The notes: generated by a model not told the origin, from the sequence alone. 64,000 bases of DNA from an uncultured Pseudomonas sp. (GCF_946886105.1 NZ_CAMPHV010000015.1:55538-119537), one strand, 5' to 3'. Shown: positions 8,399 to 19,623, counted from the stretch's first letter. Numbers and translations are program-made.

Positions 8399-9688
8399 TT
8401 AAGCCTGCACCGCGCAGGTCGCCAAATGGTCGGCCAATGCCGACCAGGCAATACTTTGTTGTTCGCCTTGATCGCGTAGCGGCTTGCAACCTACCACTTG
8501 CTGGGCCAGTTCGTCTTCACCCAAGACCAACGCGAAGAGCGCGCCGCTCTTATCGGCCTTCTTCAATTGGCTCTTGAAACTGCCAGCGCCGGCGTTGACC
8601 TGCAAACGCAGTCGCGGCAATTGATCGCGCAAGCGCTCGGCCAATGCCAGCGCCGCCAGTTCCGCCGGTTCGCCGAAGGCGCACAGGTAGACATCGACCT
8701 GACGGGCGATTTCCGCGGGTACTTTACCCAGGGTTTCGAGGAGCAGCACCAAACGTTCGATGCCCATGGCGAAACCGACGCCCGGCGTCGGCTTGCCGCC
8801 CATCTGCTCGACCAGACCGTCGTAACGGCCACCGGCACAAACGGTGCCCTGGGCGCCGAGCTGATCGGTGACCCACTCGAACACGGTCTTGCTGTAGTAG
8901 TCCAGGCCACGCACCAGCTTGGGATTGATCACATAAGGAATACCCGCGGCATCCAAACGGGCTTTGAGGCCTTCGAAGTGGATGCGCGACTCTTCGTCCA
9001 GGTAATCCGCCATCTTCGGTGCGTCGGTGAGCAGCGCCTGGGTCTCGGGGTTCTTGCTGTCGAGCACGCGCAGTGGGTTGCTGGTCAGGCGCCGGCGGCT
9101 GTCTTCGTCCAATTGATCGGCGCGAGCGCTGAGATACGCCACCAATGCCTCGCGATAGACCGCACGGGCTGCACTGGTACCCAGGCTGTTCAATTCCAGG
9201 GTGACCGAGTCGCGAATGCCGAGCAGGCCCCACAGGCGCCAGGTCAGCACGATCAACTCGGCGTCGATATCCGGACCCTCGATATTGAACACTTCCACGC
9301 CGATCTGGTGGAACTGGCGGTAGCGGCCCTTCTGCGGGCGCTCATGACGAAACATCGGGCCGATATACCAAAGTTTCTGGCTCTGCCCGCCACCGGCCAG
9401 GCCGTGCTCGAGCACCGCCCGCACGCAGGCCGCGGTGCCCTCGGGGCGCAGGGTCAGGGAATCGCCGTTGCGATCCTCGAAGGTGTACATCTCTTTTTCG
9501 ACGATATCCGTCACTTCGCCGATCGAGCGCTTGAACAGCTCGGTGAACTCGACGATGGGCATGCGGATCTGCCGATAACCATAGCCATCGAGCAGACGTG
9601 CCACGCTGTCTTCGAAATAACGCCAGAGCGGGGTTTGCTCGGGCAGGGTGTCGTTCATGCCACGGATGGCTTGCAGGGACTTGCTCAA
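8399..9688 (-). CDS. hisS: Histidyl-tRNA synthetase
   Basis: A 429-residue class II aminoacyl-tRNA synthetase. It starts with the typical [15 protein letters not shown] segment and contains class II motif 2 ([17 protein letters not shown]), the histidine-binding element [14 protein letters not shown] and the motif 3 region [11 protein letters not shown]. The C-terminal anticodon-binding domain completes the usual length. It lies between ispG and the yfgM-like gene in the conserved order ispG-hisS-yfgM-bamB-der. Confidence 0.97.
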   Translation of the reverse strand: MSKSLQAIRGMNDTLPEQTPLWRYFEDSVARLLDGYGYRQIRMPIVEFTELFKRSIGEVTDIVEKEMYTFEDRNGDSLTLRPEGTAACVRAVLEHGLAGGGQSQKLWYIGPMFRHERPQKGRYRQFHQIGVEVFNIEGPDIDAELIVLTWRLWGLLGIRDSVTLELNSLGTSAARAVYREALVAYLSARADQLDEDSRRRLTSNPLRVLDSKNPETQALLTDAPKMADYLDEESRIHFEGLKARLDAAGIPYVINPKLVRGLDYYSKTVFEWVTDQLGAQGTVCAGGRYDGLVEQMGGKPTPGVGFAMGIERLVLLLETLGKVPAEIARQVDVYLCAFGEPAELAALALAERLRDQLPRLRLQVNAGAGSFKSQLKKADKSGALFALVLGEDELAQQVVGCKPLRDQGEQQSIAWSALADHLATCAVQA

Positions 9689-9705
9689 TTCGGTTCCTTA
9701 GCGGG

Positions 9706-10818
9706 TTAGCTGCGCACGATCAAGGCGGCGTCAGCCGCGACCTTCTCGGCCGCCTTCTGGCGGATCAACTTTTCCAGCTGATCGACTAGGTTGTCATTAT
9801 TCAGTTTCTGCGCAGGCTTGCCATCGATATAGATCAGGTTGTTCGGCGAACCACCGGTCAAACCGATATGGGCTTCCTTGGCTTCGCCGGGGCCGTTGAC
9901 CACACAACCGATCACCGCGACGTCGAGCGGTACCAGCAGGTCTTCGACTCGCGTTTCCAGCTCGTTCATGGTCTTGACCACATCGAAGTTCTGCCGCGAG
10001 CAGCTCGGGCAAGCGATGAAGTTGATACCACGCGAACGCAGGCGCAACGACTTGAGGATATCGAAACCGACTTTGATCTCTTCGACCGGGTCGGCCGCCA
10101 GCGAAATGCGGATGGTATCGCCGATCCCGTCGGCCAGCAGCATACCCAGACCGACCGAAGACTTCACCGTACCGGAGCGCAAGCCGCCGGCTTCGGTGAT
10201 ACCCAGGTGCAGCGGCTGCTCGATCTGCTTGGCCAGCAAGCGGTAAGCCTCGACCGCCATAAACACGTCCGACGCTTTGACGCTGACTTTGAAATCCGGG
10301 AAGTTCAGGCGATCCAAGTGCTCGACATGGCGTAGAGCCGACTCGACCAGAGCTTCCGGGGTCGGCTCGCCGTATTTCTTCTGCAGGTCTTTTTCCAGCG
10401 AGCCAGCGTTGACCCCGATGCGAATCGGGATGCCGCGCGCTCGCGCCGCCTCGACCACCGCACGGACCCGGTCTTCGCGGCCGATATTGCCCGGATTGAT
10501 GCGCAGGCAGTCAACACCCAGTTCGGCCACGCGCAGGGCGATCTGATAGTCGAAATGAATATCGGCCACCAGCGGCAGGCTGACCTGCTGCTTGATCCGA
10601 CCGAAGGCTTCGGCGGCGTCCATATCGGGGACCGAGACACGCACGATATCGGCACCGGCATCCTGCAGGCGGCGAATCTGCGCGACCGTGGCGGCCACGT
10701 CGTTGGTATCGGTATTGGTCATGCTCTGCACCGCGATGGGTGCATCGCCCCCTACGGGTACCGAGCCGACCCAAATCTTGCGCGAGATACGGCGCTTGAT
10801 CGGTGATTCACCATGCAT
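9706..10818 (-). CDS. ispG: 4-hydroxy-3-methylbut-2-enyl diphosphate synthase
   Basis: A 370-residue IspG (GcpE), the [4Fe-4S] enzyme of the methylerythritol phosphate isoprenoid pathway that converts MEcPP to HMBPP. The cluster ligands are visible as CPSC and the Cys in [10 protein letters not shown], followed by the conserved Glu. The N-terminal TIM-barrel region carries QSMTNTDT and INPGNIG. ATG at 10818 gives the family length and starts one base after the rodZ stop; the longer open frame upstream is rodZ antiphase. Its need for Fe-S clusters fits the nearby isc operon, though that linkage is probably historical. Confidence 0.97.
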   Translation of the reverse strand: MHGESPIKRRISRKIWVGSVPVGGDAPIAVQSMTNTDTNDVAATVAQIRRLQDAGADIVRVSVPDMDAAEAFGRIKQQVSLPLVADIHFDYQIALRVAELGVDCLRINPGNIGREDRVRAVVEAARARGIPIRIGVNAGSLEKDLQKKYGEPTPEALVESALRHVEHLDRLNFPDFKVSVKASDVFMAVEAYRLLAKQIEQPLHLGITEAGGLRSGTVKSSVGLGMLLADGIGDTIRISLAADPVEEIKVGFDILKSLRLRSRGINFIACPSCSRQNFDVVKTMNELETRVEDLLVPLDVAVIGCVVNGPGEAKEAHIGLTGGSPNNLIYIDGKPAQKLNNDNLVDQLEKLIRQKAAEKVAADAALIVRS

Positions 10819-10819
10819 C

Positions 10820-11830
10820 TTATTGCCCACCCAATGTGATGCGCGCGGTTTCACCCGAGATAAAGGGGGCCACATCGACTGCCGCGCCGTTGTAACTGAC
10901 TTGAGCACCGCGCGCATAACCCAGGCGCAACTCAAGTGGTGCCTTGCCAGCCAATTGCAGGCTGTCGCCCTTACGCTTGAGCCCACCAAACACTATTTTG
11001 CCGTTGGCATCGCGCAACTGCACCCAACAATCGGCACTGAACTGCAGCGCCACGAGACCTTCGCCCGCCGCTACGGCCAAAGGCTCTGTGACGGGCTCCG
11101 GGACAACGGCTGCGGGGCTTTCTTCGGCGGTCGCCGGCACCTCAGGCGCAGGATCCTCAGCGGGGGTTTCAGGCTGCTCCGCGGTTACCTCCGCAGTTTC
11201 CTCTGCTGCTACCGACTCTGGCGCCTCGCCGGTGGCGGCGGGCTGGGCGGCGACGTCTGCCGATACGCTCGGCAGATCCAATTCGGTACCGGTCTGAGCG
11301 TCGATCACCGCTTGGTCTTCAGGCTCATCGAGCACATGGATCTGGGTGGCACCGTCGGCCCCTTCCACTTCGACCTGGCCAATGCCACTGGTCGGCAGCA
11401 GATCGGTTTGGGCGTTGGATTGCTCCTGCCACCAATAAAAGCCTACGCCCGCCAACGCCAAGAGCAGCAGGAAGCTGACGAAACGCAGCACCTTCTGCGA
11501 GTAGCGCGCAGGCTCTTCGATATGCCCGAGGCTGTGCACACTGGCCCCGGCTGAATCGCTACCGGTGAACTGATCGAACTCGAGCACCAGGCGATTCTGG
11601 TCCATGTCGAGCAATTTGGCATAGGCACGAATATAACCACGGGCAAAGGTATGCCCTGGCAATTTATCGAAAGCACCGACTTCGATCTGCCCCAGGCGCT
11701 GCGGGGTCAGGTTGAGCTGCGCGGCCACCTCGGCGATCGTCCAACCTTTGCTCTCGCGAGCCTTGCGCAGGGATTCACCGGGGTTGACGCGATGGACTAC
11801 TGCAACTTCAGAAGGTGCCGCTTTCATCAT
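10820..11830 (-). CDS. rodZ: Cytoskeleton protein RodZ
   Basis: A 336-residue membrane protein that links MreB filaments to the cell-wall elongation machinery. Domains: an N-terminal helix-turn-helix of the Cro/XRE fold ([20 protein letters not shown]), a single membrane helix near residues 115-132, a long Glu/Ala/Pro-rich periplasmic linker, and a C-terminal beta domain (DUF4115; [17 protein letters not shown]). The ATG overlaps the pilF stop (ATGATGA arrangement), showing tight coupling. The order rlmN-pilF-rodZ-ispG matches P. aeruginosa. Confidence 0.94.
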   Translation of the reverse strand: MMKAAPSEVAVVHRVNPGESLRKARESKGWTIAEVAAQLNLTPQRLGQIEVGAFDKLPGHTFARGYIRAYAKLLDMDQNRLVLEFDQFTGSDSAGASVHSLGHIEEPARYSQKVLRFVSFLLLLALAGVGFYWWQEQSNAQTDLLPTSGIGQVEVEGADGATQIHVLDEPEDQAVIDAQTGTELDLPSVSADVAAQPAATGEAPESVAAEETAEVTAEQPETPAEDPAPEVPATAEESPAAVVPEPVTEPLAVAAGEGLVALQFSADCWVQLRDANGKIVFGGLKRKGDSLQLAGKAPLELRLGYARGAQVSYNGAAVDVAPFISGETARITLGGQ

Positions 11831-12585
11831 TGCTCCGAAAGGTATTGCTGATATTCCGGCGTACCGGGATAAAACCGCTTCAACTGCAAACCGATGCTGG
11901 CGGCCTTGTCGCGATCGTCGAAAATTTTCGCCAGGCGGGCGCCGAGCAACAGACTGCGTGCGTTCTGCTCGGACAGCGCACTAAAGCCTTCGTAATAGCG
12001 GCGCGCGGGAATGTACTCCTTGTCCTCGTAGGACAACAACGCCATTTCCAGAAGCGCCGTGGCGCGTTTGCTGTTGAGGCGTAACGCGCGCTCGAAATAG
12101 CCTTTGGCCTGCTGCCGCTGGTCGAGCATCATCGCGCTCATCCCCAGGTTCTCAAAAACTCTGGAACGTTCCGGATAGAGAGTGTCCTGAGCAGCCCGCT
12201 GAAAATATTCGTAGGCCTCCTGATAACGTTTCTGTTCGAACAAAAAACTCCCGTAATTGTTCAACAGACGCGCATCGCTACCACGCTGCGACAAGGCCTT
12301 GCGGTAGTGCTCGTCGGCCAGTTTGGCTTCCATTTCCATCTGAAACACCAGCGCCAGGGCGGCGTGGGCATCGGCGTTGGAGGGATCGAGTTCGAGGGCT
12401 TTTTTCAGCGGCACCTTGGCGCGCTCGCTTAAACCTTGCTGCACGTACCCAAGCCCCAACTGGATGTAAGCGTCACGGGCTCCATCTCGCCCCTCATCGG
12501 TTCTCATCGGATCGACCTTACCCGTCGACACACAACCGGCCAACAGGCTGGCGACTAATAAGAACAGCGCTGGGCGCAGGATCAT
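11827..12585 (-). CDS. pilF: Type IV pilus biogenesis/stability lipoprotein PilF (PilW)
   Basis: A 252-residue outer-membrane lipoprotein pilotin. The signal peptide ends in the lipobox LLAGC at about residue 18, followed by six TPR-type helical pairs (for example AYIQLGLGYVQQGLSERAK and ALELDPSNADAHAALALV). PilF guides the secretin PilQ to the outer membrane and is needed for type IV pili. No other pilus genes are in the window, which is normal because pilF lives in this housekeeping cluster. Confidence 0.93.
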   Translation of the reverse strand: MILRPALFLLVASLLAGCVSTGKVDPMRTDEGRDGARDAYIQLGLGYVQQGLSERAKVPLKKALELDPSNADAHAALALVFQMEMEAKLADEHYRKALSQRGSDARLLNNYGSFLFEQKRYQEAYEYFQRAAQDTLYPERSRVFENLGMSAMMLDQRQQAKGYFERALRLNSKRATALLEMALLSYEDKEYIPARRYYEGFSALSEQNARSLLLGARLAKIFDDRDKAASIGLQLKRFYPGTPEYQQYLSEQ

Positions 12586-12598
12586 GGGTGTCCTCTCT

Positions 12599-13747
12599 TC
12601 AGGTTCGATTGGCGGCGGAACGCGGCGTCTCTGCCTCGCTACTCAATTCACGCACGGCGATATAACGCTCGCTGCGACGGGTACGATCCATGACCTGGCC
12701 AACCAGCTGGCCGCAGGCGGCATCGATGTCTTCCCCTCGCGTGGTGCGCACGGTGACATTGTGCCCGGCTTTGTGCAGCAGGTCCTGGAAACGGCGAATG
12801 GCATTGTTACTGGGCCGTTCGTAACCCGAATGAGGGAAGGGATTAAACGGGATTAAATTGATCTTGCAAGGCACATCTTTGAGAAGTGCGATCATCTCCT
12901 CAGCCTGCTCGGGCTTATCGTTGACATCCTTGAGCAAGGTGTACTCGACGGTCAGCACGCGCTTCTCGCCGAGGCGCGAGACATAGCGTTTGCAGGCCGC
13001 CAACAGCATTTCCAGCGGGTATTTCTTGTTGATCGGCACCAACTGGTTACGCAGCTCGTCGTTCGGCGCGTGCAGGGACAGCGCCAGGGAGACGTCGATG
13101 ACTTCGCCAAGTTTGTCGATCATCGGCACCACGCCCGAGGTGGACAAGGTCACCTTGCGCTTGGAGATGCCATAACCGAGGTCGTCCATCATGATCCGCA
13201 TGGCGGCGACCACGTTATCGAAGTTCAGCAGCGGCTCGCCCATGCCCATCATCACCACGTTGGTAATGGCGCGATCGATCTTCGCCGGAACGCTGCCGAA
13301 CGACTTGTTGGCGATCCATACCTGGCCAATCACTTCGGCCGCGCTCAGGTCGCTGTTGAAACCTTGTTTACCGGTCGAGCAGAAACTGCAATCCAGCGCA
13401 CAGCCGGCTTGCGACGAGACACAGAGGGTGCCACGCGAGCCCTGGGGGATATACACGGTTTCCACGCAACTGCCCGACGCCACTCGCACTACCCACTTGC
13501 GCGTGCCATCGGTGGAAATATCTTCGCTGACCACTTCCGGGCCGCGGATTTCGGCACAAGCCTTGAGCTTCTCGCGCAAGGCCTTGCCGACGTTACTCAT
13601 GGCATCGAAGTCATCGACGCCAAAATGGTGAATCCACTTCATCACCTGACCGGCGCGGAAACGTTTCTCCCCAATACGCTCGAAGAACTGCTCCATCTCC
13701 GTCTGGGTCAAACCCAGCAGATTGATTTTACCGGTAGCTTCAGTCAT
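12599..13747 (-). CDS. rlmN: Dual-specificity 23S rRNA/tRNA adenine C2-methyltransferase
   Basis: A 382-residue radical SAM enzyme that methylates A2503 of 23S rRNA and A37 of some tRNAs. The cluster motif CALDCSFC gives Cys116, Cys120 and Cys123. The catalytic Cys near the C-terminus is in the DIDAACGQL segment. ATG at 13747 with GAGG upstream fits the family start ([13 protein letters not shown]); the open frame upstream to 13870 is ndk antiphase. It sits 14 bases upstream of pilF. Confidence 0.96.
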   Translation of the reverse strand: MTEATGKINLLGLTQTEMEQFFERIGEKRFRAGQVMKWIHHFGVDDFDAMSNVGKALREKLKACAEIRGPEVVSEDISTDGTRKWVVRVASGSCVETVYIPQGSRGTLCVSSQAGCALDCSFCSTGKQGFNSDLSAAEVIGQVWIANKSFGSVPAKIDRAITNVVMMGMGEPLLNFDNVVAAMRIMMDDLGYGISKRKVTLSTSGVVPMIDKLGEVIDVSLALSLHAPNDELRNQLVPINKKYPLEMLLAACKRYVSRLGEKRVLTVEYTLLKDVNDKPEQAEEMIALLKDVPCKINLIPFNPFPHSGYERPSNNAIRRFQDLLHKAGHNVTVRTTRGEDIDAACGQLVGQVMDRTRRSERYIAVRELSSEAETPRSAANRT

Positions 13748-13772
13748 GGCTTCACCCTCACACGTTTCGCTG

Positions 13773-14204
13773 TTAGCGAAGGCGTGCGCATACCTCGGTC
13801 GCAGCGAAGAAGTAAGCGATTTCACGAGCGGCGGAAGCCTCGGAATCGGAACCGTGTACGGCGTTTTCATCGATGGAGACCGCGAAATCGGCGCGAATGG
13901 TGCCGGCAGCCGCTTCTTTCGGGTTGGTTGCGCCCATCAGCTCACGGTTCTTGGCGATGGCGTCTTCACCTTCCAGCACCTGAACGATGACCGGACCGGA
14001 AACCATGAAAGCCACCAGATCCTTGAAGAAGCCGCGCTCGCTGTGCTCGGCGTAGAAGCCGCCGGCTTCGCGCTCGGACAGCTGAACCATTTTCGAAGCG
14101 ACGACGCGCAGGCCGGCCTTCTCGAAACGGGTAACAATTTCGCCTACGACGTTTTTAGCGACGGCGTCGGGCTTGATGATGGAAAAAGTACGTTGAACAG
14201 CCAT
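13773..14204 (-). CDS. ndk: Nucleoside diphosphate kinase
   Basis: A 143-residue NDK that balances nucleoside triphosphate pools by transferring phosphate through an active-site histidine, here His117 in NAVHGSDS. The family start [15 protein letters not shown] is at 14204 with GGAG 8 bases upstream. The length is standard. A terminator separates it from the isc operon end (iscX), so ndk probably has its own promoter in the short gap. Confidence 0.97.
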   Translation of the reverse strand: MAVQRTFSIIKPDAVAKNVVGEIVTRFEKAGLRVVASKMVQLSEREAGGFYAEHSERGFFKDLVAFMVSGPVIVQVLEGEDAIAKNRELMGATNPKEAAAGTIRADFAVSIDENAVHGSDSEASAAREIAYFFAATEVCARLR

Positions 14205-14232
14205 GTAAAACTCCAGAAACAAGGGTTATAGC

Positions 14233-14264
14233 GAAAAATTAAACCCGCGAATTATACGCGGGTT
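14233..14264 (-). terminator. Terminator at the end of the isc operon
   Basis: An 8-bp stem (AACCCGCG/CGCGGGTT) with an A/T loop is followed on the minus strand by TAATTTTTC. It lies about 36 bases after the iscX stop and before ndk. Confidence 0.8.
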
Positions 14265-14299
14265 AGGGGGAAAGCATAAGAGCGGCGGTAAGCGGCCTA

Positions 14300-14500
14300 T
14301 CACTCAGACTCTTCGATCCAGGCTGCCTGAATGGCTTCGAGCACCTTCTCGCCGCCACGTTGCGGGTCGTCGGAAAACTCCGGCAACTCCAGCACCCAGC
14401 GGTGCAGATCGACGAAATTGACGAAACGCGGATCGACATCGGGCTTGCTTTCCGCCAGCTGAATAGCGATTTCCAGCACATCGACCCATTTCAAACTCAT
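14300..14500 (-). CDS. iscX: Fe-S assembly protein IscX
   Basis: A 66-residue acidic protein (YfhJ/IscX), last gene of the ISC operon. It starts MSLKWVDVLEIAIQL, has AAGGAG 5 bases before the ATG, and keeps the family features PDVDPRFVNFVDLHRWV and the acidic C-terminus. IscX binds IscS and ferrous iron and modulates cluster assembly at the same site as frataxin (known for E. coli). It follows fdx after 14 bases. Confidence 0.95.
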   Translation of the reverse strand: MSLKWVDVLEIAIQLAESKPDVDPRFVNFVDLHRWVLELPEFSDDPQRGGEKVLEAIQAAWIEESE

Positions 14501-14514
14501 AACAACTCCTTGAA

Positions 14515-14856
14515 TCAATGCGGCGCCTCAGAGGCATGGTTGAGCGAGTATTTCGGAATCTCGACGGTTAGATCCTCATCCCCCACTATAGCCTGGCAGG
14601 ACAACCGCGATTGCGCTTCCAGCCCCCAAGCCTTATCCAGGAGGTCTTCCTCCAATTCGTCAGCTTCGTTCAACGAGTCGAACCCCTCACGAACGATGCA
14701 GTGGCACGTGGTGCAGGCGCAGACACCGCCGCAGGCACTTTCAATCTCGATATGATTGTCATGCGCCACTTTCAGGATCGAAATACCGGGCTCAACCTCT
14801 ACGACCAGCCCATCCGGGCAGAATACGGCGTGGGGCAGGAAGATGATCTGCGGCAT
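14515..14856 (-). CDS. fdx: [2Fe-2S] ferredoxin of the ISC system
   Basis: A 113-residue adrenodoxin-type ferredoxin. Cluster ligands Cys42, Cys48, Cys51 and Cys87 are all present (ACGGVCACTTC and RLSCQ). It supplies electrons to IscS/IscU during cluster assembly. The start is 2 bases after the hscA stop, indicating coupled translation. Confidence 0.96.
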   Translation of the reverse strand: MPQIIFLPHAVFCPDGLVVEVEPGISILKVAHDNHIEIESACGGVCACTTCHCIVREGFDSLNEADELEEDLLDKAWGLEAQSRLSCQAIVGDEDLTVEIPKYSLNHASEAPH

Positions 14857-14858
14857 GC

Positions 14859-16724
14859 TTATTCCTCGATATCGTTAAGACTACGGCCCGCCAGCGCGGC
14901 TTTGACCGTGGCATCCAGGCGACGCGCCGCAAAGGCATCGGTGACCTGGGTCAAGCGTTTGGTTTGTCGCTCGATGGCCAGACCGTCCTGCCCAGCCATC
15001 AACTCACGCAACTGTTGCATCTGCGCTTCGATGGCCAGACGCTCGTCGGCGTCGAGCAAACGCTCGCCATCGGCTTCCAGCGCCGCCTCCACAGCCTCCA
15101 GCAGGCGCCGAGCGTCCACTTGCTGTTCGCGCAGCACGCGAGCGACCTTGTCGTCACCTGCGTACTGGAAGGAGTCCTGCAACATCCGCGCGATCTCGCC
15201 ATCGGTCAAACCGTAGGACGGCTTAACCTGAATGCTCGCCTCCACGCCCGACGCCAACTCGCGGGCGGATACGTTGAGCAGGCCGTCGGCATCGACCTGG
15301 AAGGTCACGCGAATTTTCGCTGCGCCCGCGACCATCGGCGGTATACCGCGCAATTCGAAACGCGCCAGTGAACGGCAATCGCTGATCAACTCCCGCTCGC
15401 CCTGCAGCACATGAATCATCATGGCTGTCTGGCCGTCTTTGTAAGTGGTGAAATCCTGGGCCCGCGCCACCGGAATCGTGGTGTTGCGCGGAATCACCTT
15501 TTCCATCAGGCCGCCCATGGTTTCCAGGCCGAGCGACAACGGAATCACGTCCAGCAGCAACAACTCTTCGCCTTCGCCACGCTTGTTGCCCGCCAGGGCG
15601 TCGGCCTGGATGGCCGCCCCTATTGCCACTACCTGATCGGGGTCGATATCGGTCAGCGGTTCGCGCATGAATAACTCGGCGACCGCCTGGCGTACCCGCG
15701 GCACTCGGGTCGAACCGCCGACCATGACCACCGCTCGAATGTCTTCCAACTCGATAGCCGCATCGCGCACAGCACGGCGGCAGGCCTTGAGGCTACGCGC
15801 AATCATCGGCTCGATCAGTTCATCGAATTGCGTACGGCTTAATTGCCCCTGCCAATCGCCATAACCGAGCGTTGTAACTTCCTCCTCGGTCAGGGCTTCC
15901 TTGGCGGCGCACGCCGCCTGCAGCAAAAGGCGCTGCTGAGCGGGATCGAGATCGGCGGAAACGCCAGCCTGCTCCACTATCCAGCCCGCAATCGCGTGAT
16001 CGAAATCGTCGCCGCCCAGGGCGCTGTCGCCACCGGTGGCCAACACTTCGAAGACGCCACCGGTCAGCCGCAGAATGGAGATATCGAAGGTGCCGCCGCC
16101 CAGATCGTAAATCGCCACCAGACCTTCGGCATGCTGATCAAGACCATAGGCTACGGCCGCCGCAGTCGGCTCGTTAAGCAGACGCAGAACGTTCAAACCA
16201 GCCAGGCGCGCGGCATCTTTAGTGGCCTGACGCTGCGAGTCATCGAAGTAGGCCGGCACCGTAATCACCGCGCCAACCAACTCGCCGCCAAGGCTGGCTT
16301 CGGCGCGATGGCGCAGCGTTTTGAGAATATCGGCAGACACTTCGACCGGACTTTTCGGCCCCTGCACAGTGTCGATAAAAGGCATATGCGACTCACCGGC
16401 AACGAAGCGATAGGGCAATTGCTCACCCAATTGCTTGACGTCGGCCAGGCCGCGCCCCATCAGACGCTTGACCGACAACACGGTGTTCAGCGGATCACTG
16501 GATGCGGCCGTCTTGGCGGTCTCGCCGACCTCGACACGGTCGGTGTGATAGCGCACCGCCGACGGCAGGATGACCTGCCCGCTCGCGTCCGCCAGGGGTT
16601 CGGATAGGCCGCTACGCACCGCAGCGACCAGAGAATTGGTGGTACCCAGATCGATCCCCACCGCCAACCGACGCGCGTGGGGCTGAGGACTTTGTCCGGG
16701 CTCAGCGATTTGCAGTAGGGCCAT
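14859..16724 (-). CDS. hscA: Fe-S protein assembly chaperone HscA
   Basis: A 621-residue specialised Hsp70. The N-terminal ATPase domain begins with [16 protein letters not shown] and includes [14 protein letters not shown] and [12 protein letters not shown]; the C-terminal substrate domain recognises the LPPVK motif of IscU (present in this window's IscU at residues 99-103). Together with HscB it drives release of the cluster from IscU to acceptor proteins. The length is standard for HscA. Confidence 0.97.
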   Translation of the reverse strand: MALLQIAEPGQSPQPHARRLAVGIDLGTTNSLVAAVRSGLSEPLADASGQVILPSAVRYHTDRVEVGETAKTAASSDPLNTVLSVKRLMGRGLADVKQLGEQLPYRFVAGESHMPFIDTVQGPKSPVEVSADILKTLRHRAEASLGGELVGAVITVPAYFDDSQRQATKDAARLAGLNVLRLLNEPTAAAVAYGLDQHAEGLVAIYDLGGGTFDISILRLTGGVFEVLATGGDSALGGDDFDHAIAGWIVEQAGVSADLDPAQQRLLLQAACAAKEALTEEEVTTLGYGDWQGQLSRTQFDELIEPMIARSLKACRRAVRDAAIELEDIRAVVMVGGSTRVPRVRQAVAELFMREPLTDIDPDQVVAIGAAIQADALAGNKRGEGEELLLLDVIPLSLGLETMGGLMEKVIPRNTTIPVARAQDFTTYKDGQTAMMIHVLQGERELISDCRSLARFELRGIPPMVAGAAKIRVTFQVDADGLLNVSARELASGVEASIQVKPSYGLTDGEIARMLQDSFQYAGDDKVARVLREQQVDARRLLEAVEAALEADGERLLDADERLAIEAQMQQLRELMAGQDGLAIERQTKRLTQVTDAFAARRLDATVKAALAGRSLNDIEE

Positions 16725-16789
16725 GGCTAATCAATGCTTATTTATCTGGAATCGAGGGTGTCAGGCACACCGGGTTGGGCGTGCGAGCG

Positions 16790-17311
16790 TTAGTCGTCGA
16801 GGCGCTCTTCCAACTGGCGAACCTCGTGAGAGAGCTTGTCGAGAAACTGCATACGGCGCATCAGGCGTTCGGCTTCTTCGCGCCGAGCCGCATCGTCCCA
16901 ACAATCCGCAAAGCTTTCGTTCAGGTCTTCCTGCGCGACCTTCAGGCGCCGCTTGAAGGCCGCCACGCCCGCCAGATCGGCGCTATCGTGCAAGTCTTCC
17001 AGCTCTTCGCGCAGCTGCATCTGTTGCAGCAGGAAGTCCGGGTCTTGCACCGTCACTTCCAAGGGCAACTCGGGCCCGCGCAGCGCCAACAGATAACGCG
17101 CCCGCTGCGGTGCATTCTTCAGCGTGCGGTAAGCCTCGTTGAGGTCGGCGGATTGCTCCAACGCCAAGCGCTGCTCGCTTTCCGAAGCATCGGCAAAACG
17201 ATCCGGATGGACACTGCGCGCCAGCTCGCGGTAACGCGCGGCCAACAGCTCGGCATCTAAACGAAAGCTCGGCTGCAAATCAAACAGGGCAAAATGACAA
17301 GGACTTCCCAC
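16790..17311 (-). CDS. hscB: Fe-S co-chaperone HscB
   Basis: A 173-residue J-domain protein with HPD at residues 35-37 and the C-terminal three-helix domain that binds IscU. The family N-terminus ([15 protein letters not shown]) begins at a GTG at 17311, one base from the edge of a 267-bp palindromic element. There is only a weak AGG ahead of it, so the element has probably replaced the native ribosome binding site. The frame stays open into the element to an ATG at 17422, so an extended N-terminus is possible but has no family support. Confidence 0.93.
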   Translation of the reverse strand: MGSPCHFALFDLQPSFRLDAELLAARYRELARSVHPDRFADASESEQRLALEQSADLNEAYRTLKNAPQRARYLLALRGPELPLEVTVQDPDFLLQQMQLREELEDLHDSADLAGVAAFKRRLKVAQEDLNESFADCWDDAARREEAERLMRRMQFLDKLSHEVRQLEERLDD

Positions 17312-17312
17312 T

Positions 17313-17579
17313 AGGGCCTGCCCTCGCTTCGCACGCGAGCCGCGTTGCCGCGCCAAATGGCGCCAGGCAAGGCGCGGGACGCTGGGAATGGTGCTCCCTT
17401 GCCAAGTCCCGCAACGCAGCATGGCGCCATTTGCCGCGCAACCCGAAGGGCCGGGCCGGTTTTTGCGCGCTGCAGCGTTACTCGTCGTTCATTTGGAATA
17501 ACCAAACCTCTCTCCTCCTGCCTTGCCCCGCGCAAAAACCGGCTCCGGCGCGGCCGCGAGCGAAGCGAGGGCAGACCCT
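17313..17579. repeat. 267-bp nested palindromic (MITE-like) element inserted between iscA and hscB
   Basis: The ends are 24-bp inverted repeats with 22 matches (17313-17336 and 17556-17579, core CTGCCCTCGCTTCGC). Inside lie a long hairpin (17344-17380 with 17406-17442, including the perfect 11-bp AAATGGCGCCA arm) and a perfect 15-bp inverted repeat (17455-17469 and 17529-17543). No coding frame in it resembles a protein. The layout is that of a miniature inverted-repeat element or compound palindromic repeat. No clear target duplication is visible. It splits the isc operon and abuts both the hscB start and the iscA stop. Confidence 0.8.
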
Positions 17580-17584
17580 GACAC

Positions 17585-17908
17585 TCAGATATTGAAGCTC
17601 TCGCCGCAGCCACATTCGCCGCGCACGTTAGGGTTGTTGAACTTGAAACCTTCGTTCAAGCCCTCCTTGACGAAGTCCAGCTCGGTTCCGTCGAGGTACA
17701 CCAAGCTTTTAGGGTCGATGATCACCTTGACCCCGTGACTTTCGAAGACCTGATCTTCGCCTGCGGTTTCGTCGACGAACTCCAGCACATACGCCAGGCC
17801 AGAGCAGCCAGTGGTGCGAACACCCAGGCGGATACCTTCGCCTTTGCCGCGCCCTTCGAGGGAACGACGCACATGCTGAGCGGCAGCTTCGGTCATGCTG
17901 ATAGCCAT
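17585..17908 (-). CDS. iscA: A-type Fe-S carrier/scaffold IscA
   Basis: A 107-residue A-type carrier with all three ligand cysteines: Cys35 (TGCSGLAY) and Cys99/Cys101 (CGCGESF). It delivers [4Fe-4S] clusters to apo-enzymes. It starts 12 bases after iscU and ends 5 bases before the palindromic element. Confidence 0.96.
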   Translation of the reverse strand: MAISMTEAAAQHVRRSLEGRGKGEGIRLGVRTTGCSGLAYVLEFVDETAGEDQVFESHGVKVIIDPKSLVYLDGTELDFVKEGLNEGFKFNNPNVRGECGCGESFNI

Positions 17909-17920
17909 CGGCAGTTCTCC

Positions 17921-18307
17921 TTAGAGCAAGCCTTTCTTCTGCTTGTAATCACGTACGGCCGCCTTGATGGCGTCCTCGGCGAGTACCGAGCAGTGAATTT
18001 TTACCGGCGGCAAGGCCAGCTCTTCGGCGAGTTGGGTGTTCTTGATGGTTTCCGCCTCATCCAGGGTCTTCCCCTTCATCCACTCGGTAGCGAGGGAGCT
18101 GGAAGCGATCGCGGAACCGCAGCCATAGGTCTTGAACTTGGCGTCTTCGATAACGCCCGACTCGTTGACCTTGATCTGCAGACGCATCACGTCGCCACAA
18201 GCCGGCGCACCGACCATGCCGGTACCGACATCCGGATCTTCCGCGTCCATCTTGCCGACGTTGCGCGGGTTTTCGTAATGGTCAATGACCTTTTCGCTAT
18301 AAGCCAT
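17921..18307 (-). CDS. iscU: Fe-S cluster scaffold IscU
   Basis: A 128-residue scaffold with cluster cysteines 37, 63 and 106, the conserved Asp39 and the HscA-binding LPPVK motif at 99-103. Sulfur comes from IscS, reducing power from Fdx, and transfer is driven by HscA/HscB encoded further along the same operon. Confidence 0.97.
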   Translation of the reverse strand: MAYSEKVIDHYENPRNVGKMDAEDPDVGTGMVGAPACGDVMRLQIKVNESGVIEDAKFKTYGCGSAIASSSLATEWMKGKTLDEAETIKNTQLAEELALPPVKIHCSVLAEDAIKAAVRDYKQKKGLL

Positions 18308-18408
18308 GCTGGTATTCCTCTTTCATCAGGTACCGCTCTGCTGGCGGTGAAATTACTGCGGGCCACACGCCTCAAGATGCGTGTGCACGCTGCCATACTC
18401 TGGCAGCT

Positions 18409-19623
18409 TCAGTGTGCCGCCCATTCAACCTTGGACAGATCGACACCTTCTTTGAACATATCCCATAGCGGCGACAACTCGCGCAGCTTGGTTACGGCTT
18501 CACGTACTTTCTGCGCCGCGTAATCGACCTCTTCTTCGGTGGTGAAACGGCCGAAGGTGAAGCGGATGGAGCTGTGCGCCAACTCGTCGTTACGGCCCAA
18601 CGCACGCAATACGTATGACGGTTCCAGGGAGGCCGAAGTACAGGCCGAACCGGAAGATACCGCCAGATCCTTGAGCGCCATGATCAAGGACTCGCCCTCA
18701 ACATAGTTGAAGCTCAAGTTGAGGTTGTGTGGTACACGGGCGGTCATGCTGCCATTGACGTACAGCTCTTCCAGACCATCGACCTGTTCGAAGAAACGGT
18801 TGCGCAGGGCCAGAATACGCTGGTTCTCCTGGGCCATTTCTTCCTTGGCGATACGGAAAGCCTCGCCCATGCCGACGATCTGGTGAGTCGCCAGGGTACC
18901 CGAACGCATACCGCGCTCGTGACCGCCACCGTGGGTCTGAGCCTCCAGACGCACGCGCGGCTTGCGTCGTACGTACAGCGCGCCGACGCCCTTGGGGCCG
19001 TAGGTTTTATGCGCCGAGAAGGACATCAGATCGACCTTGAGTTTTTCCAGGTCGATTTCCACCTTGCCAGTCGACTGAGCGGCATCGACATGGAAGAACA
19101 CGCCACGCGAGCGGGTCAGCTCGCCAATCGCGGCGATGTCGTTGATCGTGCCGATCTCGTTGTTGACGTGCATAACAGACACCAGAATAGTGTCCTCGCG
19201 CAGCGCCGCCTCGACCAAAGCCGGGGTGATCAGGCCGTCTTCGCCCGGCTCGATGTAAGTCACTTCGAAGCCTTCGCGCTCCAACTGGCGAGTGGTGTCC
19301 AACACCGCCTTGTGCTCGATCTTCGAGGTGATGATGTGCTTGCCCTTGCTACTGTAGAAATGCGCAATGCCCTTGATCGCCAAGTTGTTGGACTCGGTGG
19401 CACCGGAGGTCCAGACGATTTCGCGCGGATCGGCATTGACCAGTTCCGCGACCTGCCGACGGCCATTCTCGACGGCCTCTTCGGCTTTCCAACCGAACAC
19501 GTGGGAACGGGACGCCGGATTGCCGAAGTTGCCATCCACCAGCAGACACTCGCTCATTTTCTGCGCCACACGCGGGTCGACCGGGGTAGTAGCGGAATAA
19601 TCGAGGTAAATCGGCAATTTCAT
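18409..19623 (-). CDS. iscS: Cysteine desulfurase IscS
   Basis: A 404-residue PLP enzyme that removes sulfur from cysteine for Fe-S clusters, tRNA thiolation and cofactors. PLP is held by Lys206 (SAHKTYGP) with His104; the persulfide-forming Cys328 is in the loop [22 protein letters not shown] is the family N-terminus; AGGAGAGAG precedes the ATG at 19623. About 100 bases without a gene separate it from iscU. Confidence 0.97.
   Translation of the reverse strand: MKLPIYLDYSATTPVDPRVAQKMSECLLVDGNFGNPASRSHVFGWKAEEAVENGRRQVAELVNADPREIVWTSGATESNNLAIKGIAHFYSSKGKHIITSKIEHKAVLDTTRQLEREGFEVTYIEPGEDGLITPALVEAALREDTILVSVMHVNNEIGTINDIAAIGELTRSRGVFFHVDAAQSTGKVEIDLEKLKVDLMSFSAHKTYGPKGVGALYVRRKPRVRLEAQTHGGGHERGMRSGTLATHQIVGMGEAFRIAKEEMAQENQRILALRNRFFEQVDGLEELYVNGSMTARVPHNLNLSFNYVEGESLIMALKDLAVSSGSACTSASLEPSYVLRALGRNDELAHSSIRFTFGRFTTEEEVDYAAQKVREAVTKLRELSPLWDMFKEGVDLSKVEWAAH

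Noticed and set aside
17311..17613. Open frames across the isc palindrome
   Set aside because: They read through inverted repeats in both directions and give symmetrical, Arg/Pro-rich translations unlike any protein.
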